Source of the DNA: Velthaea sp965214335
Lineage (GTDB): Bacteria > Vulcanimicrobiota > Vulcanimicrobiia > Vulcanimicrobiales > Vulcanimicrobiaceae
Direction of reading: 5' to 3'
NCBI GenBank assembly: GCA_965214335.1
Contig: CBDCBO010000013.1
Coordinates: 248,001-312,000 of the forward strand
DNA: 64,000 nt
Of the stretch, positions 26,604 to 34,748 are shown one piece after another. A program made the translations under genes and the position numbers. The notes beneath the pieces are model-generated. The model did no database searches. It worked only from the letters and a program-made list of their open reading frames with translations, and was not told where the DNA came from. Numbering within the stretch: the first letter of the stretch is position 1; every line of letters starts with the position of its first letter.

Positions 26604-27617
26604 ATGTCTAAGCCGAATCTGTTTCGTTCGCTGCGAACGGTGCTGTGTACGCTCGCACTCGTTGCCGTCAGCGCCTGTGGTGGCGGCGGCGGCGGGACGG
26701 CGGCCCCGCCCCCACCGAGCACGCCGGCGCCGCTGTCGACCCCGATCGTTGCCGGGCTGGCGCTTCCGCCTGCGGGTACCATCTATGTCGGCGGATATAT
26801 CAATACCAGCGGCTTGCCGCATGCGTACGGTCCGTCAATCACCGCTTCCTTCGAAACGCAGATCGGCCGCAAGTTGGCGATCGACCTCGTCTATCACGAC
26901 TTCATCACCAAATTTCCAGGCCGCGGCGGCCTCGACGACTATGCCAACGGCCGCATTCCGTTGTATTCCTGGAACTGCGGTATCTCCAACGCTCAAGTCG
27001 CCGCCGGAGCGGCCGACACGACGTTACGCCTTCAGGCGAGTGCGATCGCGGCGTACGGCTGGCCGATTTTCGTGCGCTACATGTGGGATATGAATTTGAC
27101 TTCAGCGTACTTGTCGCGCGCGTCGTGTTTCGACGGCCGCACCGACGGCCCGAACAATTTCTTCTCGCCCACGGAATACATCGCGGCTTGGAATCATATC
27201 CGGCAGATCTTTCGCGAAGCGGGCGCCGTTAACGCCGTTTGGGTGTGGACGATCAGCCCCGCCGGGACCAATGCGCAACAATATTATCCCGGTGATTCGC
27301 AAGTCGACTGGGTCGGCATGGACTCCTACGATCTCACCAACGGCAGCTTCGGCGCGACGATCGCGCCGATGTACGGCGTCCTGGCCGCTTACAACAAGCC
27401 GATCATGATCAGCGAAACAGGAGCCAGCGCGACCAATCAAACGGCGTTCTTCAGCGAGGCCGCTCCGGCTTTGCAAACGCAGTTTCCGGCCGTCAAGGCA
27501 TTCGTGTATTACGATGCGATCGGCGCCCAGGATTGGCGTATCACTCCGGCCTCGCTGAGCGCCTTTAGCGCGTTTGCAAACGTTCCGTACACGAAAGGCA
27601 TGTATGTCGCACCGTAA
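26604..27617 (+). CDS. GH26-like lipoprotein, paralogue 1 (acid/base Glu replaced by Asp)
   Basis: The ATG at 26604 starts a lipoprotein signal with lipobox VSAC (Cys25), so the protein is membrane-anchored outside the cytoplasm. The TIM-barrel-like domain has YVGGYINTSG, SWNCGIS and VRYMWDMNL, where GH26 mannanases have HEMN; the Asp codon is at 27087-27089. It then has VWVWTISPAG, DWVGMDSYD and the nucleophile segment KPIMISETGAS. GH26 enzymes cut beta-mannans or related glycans. Replacement of the acid/base Glu by Asp may alter or abolish activity. It is the first of three tandem copies, with the second overlapping its end by 14 bases. Confidence 0.85.
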   Translation: MSKPNLFRSLRTVLCTLALVAVSACGGGGGGTAAPPPPSTPAPLSTPIVAGLALPPAGTIYVGGYINTSGLPHAYGPSITASFETQIGRKLAIDLVYHDFITKFPGRGGLDDYANGRIPLYSWNCGISNAQVAAGAADTTLRLQASAIAAYGWPIFVRYMWDMNLTSAYLSRASCFDGRTDGPNNFFSPTEYIAAWNHIRQIFREAGAVNAVWVWTISPAGTNAQQYYPGDSQVDWVGMDSYDLTNGSFGATIAPMYGVLAAYNKPIMISETGASATNQTAFFSEAAPALQTQFPAVKAFVYYDAIGAQDWRITPASLSAFSAFANVPYTKGMYVAP

Positions 27618-28602
27618 TGAGCTGGGCGCGACATGGAGCCGCTGGGCAGCAATGGCGCTACTGGCCGCGGGTCTAGCCGCCTGCGGCGGTGGCAGCAGCG
27701 GGCCGCCGGCCGCGCCGCCGACGCGCGCTCCGTTGCCGCAGCCCACACCCGTCGGCCTGGAATTACCGCCGGCCGGCAAAATTTACTTTGGCGCCTACGT
27801 CAATTCGGACCGGCCACCCTTGACCATCACCGGGCTTGAAACGCAAATCGGTCGTAAGCTGGCTCTCGATATGCACTACTATGGCTGGACGGCGCAATTT
27901 CCACTCGCCGCGGAAAACAGCGACTTGACCTACGGACGCATACCGGTCGAATCGTGGAACTGCGCCCCGACCAATGCGCAGATCAACGCCGGCCTGGCCG
28001 ATCCGCTCATCACGACCCGCGCTTTGACCGTTAAAGCTTTTTCGCATCCGGTCTTCATCCGCTATTTGTGGGACATGAACTTGCCCGCCACCGATCTCAA
28101 CCGCTCGCAATGTTACGATCCGGCGACCGACAATCCCGACACGACGTTTTCGGCCGCAGAGTATGTTGCCGCGTGGCAGCATATCCGTACCATCTTCACC
28201 AACCTTGGGGTGACCAACGCGATTTGGGTGTGGAGCCCATCATCGGCCGGCAGCAATCCGGCGGCGTACTATCCGGGCGACTCACAAGTCGACTGGGTCG
28301 GAATCGACGCCTACGATAACACCAACGTCGGCTTCAGCGGTACATTCGCTCCGATCTACGCACTCGTGGCTAAATATAATAAACCGATCCTCGTTGCGGA
28401 AACCGGCGAGGCCGGCATCAATCAAACCGCGTTTTTCTCAGCGGCTGTGCCGGCGTTGCAGACGAGTTTCTCGCAAGTTAAGGGCTTCATGTATTACGAT
28501 GCGCGAGCGGTGCCGACAATCTGGGAATTGACGGTCGAGTCCTTGCCGGCGTTCACGGCGTTCGCCAATGACCCGTATATGTCGGCGTTCGGTTCGCTAT
28601 GA
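27604..28602 (+). CDS. GH26-like lipoprotein, paralogue 2 (acid/base Glu replaced by Asp)
   Basis: The start at 27604 overlaps the end of paralogue 1 by 14 bases; an internal ATG at 27652 would shorten the signal. The lipobox is LAAC (Cys27). The 332-residue protein keeps YFGAYVNSD, SWNCAPT, IRYLWDMNL (Asp codon 28072-28074), VWSPSSAGSNPAAYY, DWVGIDAYD and the nucleophile KPILVAETGEAG. Like paralogue 1 it has Asp in place of the GH26 acid/base Glu. Its stop overlaps the ATG of paralogue 3 (ATGA), so all three are made from one message. Confidence 0.85.
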   Translation: MSHRNELGATWSRWAAMALLAAGLAACGGGSSGPPAAPPTRAPLPQPTPVGLELPPAGKIYFGAYVNSDRPPLTITGLETQIGRKLALDMHYYGWTAQFPLAAENSDLTYGRIPVESWNCAPTNAQINAGLADPLITTRALTVKAFSHPVFIRYLWDMNLPATDLNRSQCYDPATDNPDTTFSAAEYVAAWQHIRTIFTNLGVTNAIWVWSPSSAGSNPAAYYPGDSQVDWVGIDAYDNTNVGFSGTFAPIYALVAKYNKPILVAETGEAGINQTAFFSAAVPALQTSFSQVKGFMYYDARAVPTIWELTVESLPAFTAFANDPYMSAFGSL

Positions 28603-29579
28603 AGCAGTACGTACTGTCGGCGATCGCCGGCGCGCTCGTCGCGCTGCTGACGGCGTGCGGCGGTGGTGGTGGTGGCGGCTCGACTCCGCCGCCGGTTTCA
28701 AGCCTGCCGACCGCGCCGCCTAATGGCGGTCAGCCTGCCGCAGGCACGATTTACCTCGGCGTGATCGCAAACACGAGTCCGACCAGTGCCCCGACGCTGC
28801 CGACCCTCGCGACCGTTGAATCGCAGATCGGGCGAACCGTCGCCATGACGACGCATTACTATGCGTTCTTCCAAGATTTTCCCGGTGCCGACGAAGCTGA
28901 CGATATCGCCCACGGCCGCATCCCGATCGAATCGTGGAACTGTCAGCCGCCCAACGCGGCGATTGCGTCCGGACTGCAGGATGCCTACATCACCAAGCGC
29001 GCCGATGCCATCCGAGCTTTCGGCGCGACGGTATTCATCCGTTACATGTGGGAGATGAATCTCAACGACAACGTTCTGCCGTCGCGCGTCCCGTGTTACG
29101 ACCCGGCGACCGATGCGCCGAACGGGCAGTTTTCGCCGAGTCAATATATCGCAGCTTGGAGTCACATCCGCCGGATTTTCGCCGCCGAAGGCGCCAATAA
29201 CGTCGTCTGGTTATGGAATCCGAGCGGCAGTAACAATCCCGCGGCGTATTATCCCGGAGGCGCGCAAGTCGATTGGATCGGTTTCGATAAATATGACGGC
29301 GTCGGCGCGACTTTCGATCAAACGTTCGCCCAAATTTACGGTTGGCTTTCACCCTACGGTAAACCGATCATGATCGGTGAAACCGGAGCGGCGGCATCCT
29401 ATCAGCCGGCGTTCTTCGAGTCGGCTCCGGCCACGCTGCAAACGCAATTCCCGCTCATTCGCGCACTCTGCTACTTCGACGGACTTGGAACGCAAACGTC
29501 TTGGGTCTTGAACGGGCCGGGGCTCGACGCGTTCAAGGCCATGGCGACGAGTCCGTACTTTTCGGGCAAGCTGCAGTAA
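28599..29579 (+). CDS. GH26-like lipoprotein, paralogue 3 (complete catalytic pair)
   Basis: The 326-residue protein starts at the ATGA overlap and has the lipobox LTAC (Cys20). Here the acid/base site reads IRYMWEMNLND with Glu (codon 29052-29054), as in classical GH26 enzymes, and the nucleophile segment is KPIMIGETGAA. SWNCQPP, WLWNPSGSNNPAAYY and DWIGFDKYDG align with the two preceding copies. It is therefore the copy most likely to be an active glycosidase. A hairpin with a T-run follows directly after the stop. Confidence 0.86.
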   Translation: MKQYVLSAIAGALVALLTACGGGGGGGSTPPPVSSLPTAPPNGGQPAAGTIYLGVIANTSPTSAPTLPTLATVESQIGRTVAMTTHYYAFFQDFPGADEADDIAHGRIPIESWNCQPPNAAIASGLQDAYITKRADAIRAFGATVFIRYMWEMNLNDNVLPSRVPCYDPATDAPNGQFSPSQYIAAWSHIRRIFAAEGANNVVWLWNPSGSNNPAAYYPGGAQVDWIGFDKYDGVGATFDQTFAQIYGWLSPYGKPIMIGETGAAASYQPAFFESAPATLQTQFPLIRALCYFDGLGTQTSWVLNGPGLDAFKAMATSPYFSGKLQ

Positions 29580-29583
29580 ATGA

Positions 29584-29601
29584 GCGCCGGCGGCGCGTTT
29601 T
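29584..29601 (+). terminator. Terminator-like hairpin after the GH26 triplet
   Basis: GCGCC at 29584-29588 pairs with GGCGC at 29592-29596 across a 3-base loop and is followed by GTTTTCTTT. It is short but well placed, 5 bases past the stop. Confidence 0.5.
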
Positions 29602-29651
29602 CTTTCCACCGGTTCATGACTAGCGGCCTAAAACGGTGTACCGTACACTAG

Positions 29652-30500
29652 ATGAAATTTCGTCTTCTCGTGCTGTGTGCCGCTTTCGCCGGCCTGACGT
29701 CTATCTCGCAAGTCCCGGCGCGCGGTAAGGCTGATACGCCGCTCCACTGGCTGTTATTGTCGAAGGCTTACGCGTCGTTAAAGACCGACGACGTCGCCAA
29801 CCATTTCTTCGGCGGACCCGAAACGTACTTGATCGGTCCGGGCAAAGGCGGCGGGGCCATGCCGGCCGGGCCGACGCCGACGCGCGCGTATTCGAGTTAC
29901 GCCCAAATCGAAAAGGCTTTCTCAAACGGGACCGCGCCCAAGACCGGCGCGATTCTCTACGATAACGAGAAGTGGTCGTTCACGCCGGATAACGAGAAAG
30001 CCGAACCGGCGCGCTACGAGCAGATGGCAGCGGGACTTGCGCACGCGCACGGTTTGTTGTTCATCGCGACTCCGGCCATGAATCTCGGTACGTTCCTCGC
30101 GCCCGGTGGCGCCCCCGGCGTCTCGGCAATGAGCTCGAAATATCTACAGCTCGGGATTGCGCGCGATGCTGCTCACGCCGCCGACGTCATCGACATTCAG
30201 GCCCAGGCTCTGCAATACGATAGTGCGGAATACGCGCGCGTCGTCGGCGAAGCCGCACAACAGGCACGTGCGGCAAATCCGCATGTCATTATCTTAGCCG
30301 GACTAACGACGCGCAGCCGCCGAGACGGAACGCCGGCGACGGCCGACGGGCTGCTGCAAGCCGTTAAAGCGACGCGCGGCATCGTCGACGGCTACTGGCT
30401 CAACGTTCCGATGAAAAGCGAGTACTGCCCCAACTGCGGCGAGTTCCGACCCGATATCGCGATCGACTTCCTGCATCGACTGGCGGCCGACCAAAAATAG
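29652..30500 (+). CDS. Exported protein of unknown family A (paralogue at 48080)
   Basis: The 282-residue protein has a signal peptide (LVLCAAFAGLTSISQVPARG). I do not recognise a named family. It shares a colinear core with the protein at 48080-48823: GAILYDNE.W.FTP, GLLFI..PA, AADVIDIQAQAL (DIFDIQAQG there), ARAANP, DGYWLN.P and YCPNC.EFRPDIAID.LH. The alternation of hydrophobic strands and helices and the ILYDNE/DGYWLN endings suggest a TIM-barrel fold, which is inference. It lies between the GH26-like operon and the giant propeller genes, so a role in exported glycan metabolism is likely. The conserved CPNC may bind a metal or form a disulfide. Confidence 0.75.
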   Translation: MKFRLLVLCAAFAGLTSISQVPARGKADTPLHWLLLSKAYASLKTDDVANHFFGGPETYLIGPGKGGGAMPAGPTPTRAYSSYAQIEKAFSNGTAPKTGAILYDNEKWSFTPDNEKAEPARYEQMAAGLAHAHGLLFIATPAMNLGTFLAPGGAPGVSAMSSKYLQLGIARDAAHAADVIDIQAQALQYDSAEYARVVGEAAQQARAANPHVIILAGLTTRSRRDGTPATADGLLQAVKATRGIVDGYWLNVPMKSEYCPNCGEFRPDIAIDFLHRLAADQK

Positions 30501-30700
30501 CGACAGCTCCGCGGACAGCTTCCGACATGAAAACCGGCGGCCGCATCTTGAGAACCGCGCTACCCGGTCCGGTTGAGCCTTCTCCGTCCAAACGGGCCTT
30601 TTGACACTATGTCACGTCCCTATCTGGGGAGTACCTTCAGCGAAGAGTTCCGCCACGGTGCGTCTTTTTTTGCTTTTGTGCTCCTCTTTGAAGGGCGACT

Positions 30701-33700
30701 ATGCTCAGCCGGTTATTTTCGTTTGTTGCGCGCACGCTGATTGTCGGTACCGTCGTTTACGCCACGGGGGCGACTGCCTTCGCATCTTCGGTGCCGGCGC
30801 ATCCGCGCGTCGCGGTGCACGCGCGCAAGCCGGCGAATTCGACCTATAGCTGGCCGATGTTGCTCAACAATCCCGCCCACACCAGCGTCATTACGGATGC
30901 CGCGTTATCCGCTTCGGTGGATTCGAAGCTGGGCCTCAATTGGATGTCGGCGTTGCGCAGCGCCGACCTCGGCTCGCCGGTGTCGGCCTTCAATGCGACG
31001 CTCAATACGACGGTCGTCTATGTCGGCGATGAGCGGGGCGATGTAACCGCGGTGGACGAGTCGACCGGCGCCACGATTTGGAGTACGTCCGTCGGATTCG
31101 GCGATGCGGAACGCGCGACGCCGTTGGTCGCACCCGACGGATCGGTCTGGACCGCAACATCGTATAGCTCGAGTTTGATCAAACTCGACGGCACGACCGG
31201 CAAGGTCTTATGTTCGGTTCAGGAACCGATCCACATCGATGCAAGCCCGATGCTGGTGATCCCCAAAGGTCAGACCATTCCCTGGGTCTATCTCGCCACG
31301 AACGATAATGCCGCGCTTTCGGGACCGACGTTCGCCGTCCGTTCGACGGATTGCAAAAAGATGTGGTCGTTTAGCAACTATCTGCAACAGACCGGCGGTT
31401 GGGCCACCGTTGCGTACGGCACCGATAAGAACGGCCGGGCGCTGGTGTTTGAAGGTACCGCCGATCCCGATTCAACCGAATACGCGCTCGACGCGCGGTC
31501 GGGTAAACTCGTCTGGTCGTATTCTGTTTTGAATCCCGCGCCGGGCACGTACGATATTGCGGCCGCCGCGACCGTTTCGCCGCCGGGAAATAACGGCTTC
31601 GCCGACGGCGTCATCTACGTTCCGAGCAAATACGGATACATGTACGCGCTGGACCTCACGACCGGCGCGCTGATCTGGCAGTATAACTTTAATGCCGCCT
31701 TCGGCGTAACTGAAGGCGGCCGCTCGAGCGCGGCGCTGTCCGGCACCACGATGGTGTTCGGCATAACCGGCGGAGTCGTGGCCCTCAACGCCGTCACCGG
31801 CGCCTTACTGTGGCATTATAAAACCGGTGGCGGCACGGAAGTTCTTTCGTCTCCGGCCATCGTCGGTGCGGCCGGCGATCAAGCGTTGGCCTTCGGCGAT
31901 ACCGCCGGTATCTTTCACGTCTTGAGTTTGGCCACCGGCGCCCCGCTGTACCAATACCAAACCGGCGGCTATATCACATCGTCGCCGGCGGTCATCAATA
32001 GTCACGTGTTGATCGATTCGAGCGACGGATTCTTGTACGATTTCATGCCCGGCGGCGGCAACACGCTTCAGGGAACGACGGCGCTCACGTCGCCCAGCCA
32101 AGGTGGCCAAATCGCAAATCCGAACGGCACGCTCAGCGTGACGGGGACCGCGACGGCCGCTGCGGGTCTGTCAAAAGTGGTCGTTTCGATTGAAGCCGGT
32201 GGCCTCAACGGCTCGTGGTATAACGCGACGACCGGCACCTGGGGCAGCGGACCGGTCGACAATGTGGCGACCGTTGCCAATCCGGGCAGCACGAATTCGG
32301 CCTGGTCGTTTCCGCTGCCGGTTCCGGCGGCCGGAGCAACGTATCAGTTCTTCGCCAACAGCGTCGACGTCGCGGGTCAGTTCGACCGCATCGGTACCCA
32401 GCCGACGTTCACTGTTTTACCGAGCTCGACGCAACCGACCTTAATGCTGTCGACGGTCTTCGTTGCTCCCGGTGCGACGTTCACGGTTAGTGCGAGCGCG
32501 TATGCGCCCGGCGAAACCGTCGCATACTCGATCCAGGGCGTGAATGTCGGCTCGGGTGTCGCCGCTGCCAATGGGACCGTTCCGCCGGTGACGATCACGG
32601 TGCCCATTTCCAACGCCTTCGGCTTAACGACGCTTGCGGGCACGGGTCAAACTTCGGGTCTGTCGTCGACCGCCTCATTCAATATCTCGAATCTATGGGG
32701 TGAAGCGGGTTACGGCGCAACGCGAACGGACTACGAACCCAACGACAACGTGCTGGCCCAAACGCTCCAGGCGACATCACATGGCTATGTTTCCCGGGCC
32801 TGGTACTTCAATTCCGGCGCGCCGGTCAACGCGTCACCGGTGGTTGCTGCCGGCACCGCGTATGTCGGCAATGACGCCGGACAATTCGCCGCAATCGATA
32901 CCATCAGCGGCGCGCCGTTCTGGTCGTACACGACGCCGTCGGGCCTGCCGATTCACGCCGCGGCCGCCGTCGACGTCAACGCCGGACTGGTGCTCTTCGG
33001 CGCCGATGACGGTGGGCTATATTCGCTGTCCGCTGCTAACGGCACGCTCGTCGGCCTCTCGCAACTCAACGGCATTCCGACGTCGCCGGCGATCGCCAAC
33101 GGTCAAGTCTACGTCGGAACCGACGCCGGCAGCGTCGACGCGGTCAATGAAACGACCGGCGCGCTGACGTGGTCGGCGACGCTGACCGCGGCCGTTCACT
33201 CGGCCGTCGCCGTCGATCCGAGCGCGGGGGTCGTTGTCGCCGGCGACGATAGCGGCGCGATCACAGCACTCAATGCGACCACCGGCGCGATTTTGTGGAG
33301 ACTGCAAACGGGCGCGGCCGTTACGGCATCGCCGGCGATTCAGGGCGGCGGCGTGTACGTCGGATCGAACGACGGGAAACTCTATGCCGTCGCCGAGCAA
33401 ACCGGTGCGTTGCTGTATGCCTTTAGCGCCGGGGCACCGATTCGCGGCGGCGCGGCGCTCACCCCGAGCCAAATCATTTTCGGCACGGACGGCGGCGTCA
33501 TGTACGACCTGTCGATCGCCAGCGGCAACATCATCTACGAGAATCCGGGCTTCAAATCGCCGATCGTCGGCGTGGCCGGCGTCAATCAGGTTCCGTGGGC
33601 CGAAACGCTCGCGGGCAACGTCGACGGCGCGAAGACGAATCAGAACTTGCGCGTCGTGTATACCTATAAAACAGGCGCCGCTTTGAGCACGGCGCCGGCC

Positions 33701-34447
33701 ATCGTCGATGGCGCCGTCTACGTTGGGGCCGCCGACGGCGGACTATACGCATTCACTCCGTATGGCTTCGCACCCGCCCTTTCGCCGCTCATGCACCTAC
33801 AGCGCGATCGCATCCGGGTCAAGGCTCAGCCGGCGCGCTGGACGCGCGCATTCTCGCAACGCGGCAGCGCCCGCGCGACCCGCTCGTTCGAACCGTTCGG
33901 TCAGCGTCAATATCCGCTGCATCTCGACCGGGCCGGCGCGGTCGCCGCAACGAGCGACATGCGCTTCCACGGCGGAGCGGTGCAAACCGCGGCGCGCACG
34001 TATCTCATCAATTGGGTGCCGGCTGCGGCTACGCGCGGCACGGTGGTGCCGAATGTGGCAGCGCTCTTAGGCCCGGGCGCCGCTTTAGCCGGCAGTGCGG
34101 TCGACACGGAACCGTATCCGGCGCGCATGGATGACACCGCCGTGCAGCGCGAGATCGCCCGTGCGATCGCGCTGCATCACTGGCGCCCCGACCTCAACGC
34201 GCAAGTGCTGCTGGTAACGAACTCGGCCGTGACGGCATCGCACGCCGGCTACTGCGCGTATCACAGCGCCTTCGCGCCGACCCTCAAGCCGGCCGGACCG
34301 GTTCCTTACGCGTTCCTTCCGTTCGACGATGCGGCTAGCGGCTGCGGTTCGCTCGCAGCGCTGCTGCATCGCGAACAGGCGGAAATGCGTTCGGACCCGT
34401 TACTCAACGCGAACCATGACCGGTTCGGAAACGAGCCGGTCCGCTAG
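30701..34447 (+). CDS. Giant exported double PQQ-like propeller protein with EXORDIUM-like C-terminal domain, copy 1
   Basis: The 1,248-residue protein has a signal peptide (ARTLIVGTVVYATGATAFAS). Residues ~45-460 form a first PQQ-type propeller with repeats such as VYVGDERGDVTAVDESTGA and YMYALDLTTGALIWQYNF. Residues ~465-680 are Ig-like domains (GTATAAAGLSKVVVSIEAGG). Residues ~700-1010 form a second propeller (AYVGNDAGQFAAIDTISGAP). The last ~190 residues contain RFHGGAVQTAARTYLINWVP, QVLLVTNSAV, YCAYHSAF and DDAASGCGSL, resembling EXORDIUM/phosphate-induced-protein domains. No PQQ-enzyme active site is evident, so scaffold or sensor roles are possible. A colinear copy follows. Confidence 0.82.
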   Translation: MLSRLFSFVARTLIVGTVVYATGATAFASSVPAHPRVAVHARKPANSTYSWPMLLNNPAHTSVITDAALSASVDSKLGLNWMSALRSADLGSPVSAFNATLNTTVVYVGDERGDVTAVDESTGATIWSTSVGFGDAERATPLVAPDGSVWTATSYSSSLIKLDGTTGKVLCSVQEPIHIDASPMLVIPKGQTIPWVYLATNDNAALSGPTFAVRSTDCKKMWSFSNYLQQTGGWATVAYGTDKNGRALVFEGTADPDSTEYALDARSGKLVWSYSVLNPAPGTYDIAAAATVSPPGNNGFADGVIYVPSKYGYMYALDLTTGALIWQYNFNAAFGVTEGGRSSAALSGTTMVFGITGGVVALNAVTGALLWHYKTGGGTEVLSSPAIVGAAGDQALAFGDTAGIFHVLSLATGAPLYQYQTGGYITSSPAVINSHVLIDSSDGFLYDFMPGGGNTLQGTTALTSPSQGGQIANPNGTLSVTGTATAAAGLSKVVVSIEAGGLNGSWYNATTGTWGSGPVDNVATVANPGSTNSAWSFPLPVPAAGATYQFFANSVDVAGQFDRIGTQPTFTVLPSSTQPTLMLSTVFVAPGATFTVSASAYAPGETVAYSIQGVNVGSGVAAANGTVPPVTITVPISNAFGLTTLAGTGQTSGLSSTASFNISNLWGEAGYGATRTDYEPNDNVLAQTLQATSHGYVSRAWYFNSGAPVNASPVVAAGTAYVGNDAGQFAAIDTISGAPFWSYTTPSGLPIHAAAAVDVNAGLVLFGADDGGLYSLSAANGTLVGLSQLNGIPTSPAIANGQVYVGTDAGSVDAVNETTGALTWSATLTAAVHSAVAVDPSAGVVVAGDDSGAITALNATTGAILWRLQTGAAVTASPAIQGGGVYVGSNDGKLYAVAEQTGALLYAFSAGAPIRGGAALTPSQIIFGTDGGVMYDLSIASGNIIYENPGFKSPIVGVAGVNQVPWAETLAGNVDGAKTNQNLRVVYTYKTGAALSTAPAIVDGAVYVGAADGGLYAFTPYGFAPALSPLMHLQRDRIRVKAQPARWTRAFSQRGSARATRSFEPFGQRQYPLHLDRAGAVAATSDMRFHGGAVQTAARTYLINWVPAAATRGTVVPNVAALLGPGAALAGSAVDTEPYPARMDDTAVQREIARAIALHHWRPDLNAQVLLVTNSAVTASHAGYCAYHSAFAPTLKPAGPVPYAFLPFDDAASGCGSLAALLHREQAEMRSDPLLNANHDRFGNEPVR

Positions 34448-34454
34448 AAGCAGA

Positions 34455-34495
34455 GCCGGCTGCCTCGTCGCGGACGAGCGCAGCCGGCGATTTTC
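34455..34495 (+). terminator. Terminator after giant propeller copy 1
   Basis: GCCGGCTGC at 34455-34463 pairs with 34480-34488, and CTCGTC pairs with GACGAG inside it around a GCG loop with a one-base bulge. TTTTCT follows. It separates the two giant genes into two transcripts. Confidence 0.8.
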
Positions 34496-34748
34496 TATAA
34501 ACCAGCAATGGCCGGTTGTCGCGCAGCCTCTCCGGTTCGAGGCTCAGCATCGCTTAGCGCCAGTGGACTAAGCGCGGCGTTTACTCGCAGGGTTCTTCAA
34601 TTTCAGGCGTCTACGAGGTGCTCGTCACGGTCCGCACATGGCCGGCGACCGCGGCGCGCCTCTTGCCTTCTCCACAAAGGGTAGCGCGCCGCTTGGCTCG
34701 TAGCTCGGAGTCGTCTTGTTACATATATGCATAACGGGTGGTATTCTG

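Noticed and set aside
30601..30635. TTGAC...TGTCACGT similarity between 30603 and 38530 as a shared promoter
   Set aside because: The second site lies downstream of the giant propeller gene and 78 bases before the 3' end of the LamG gene, not in a promoter position. The match is short.
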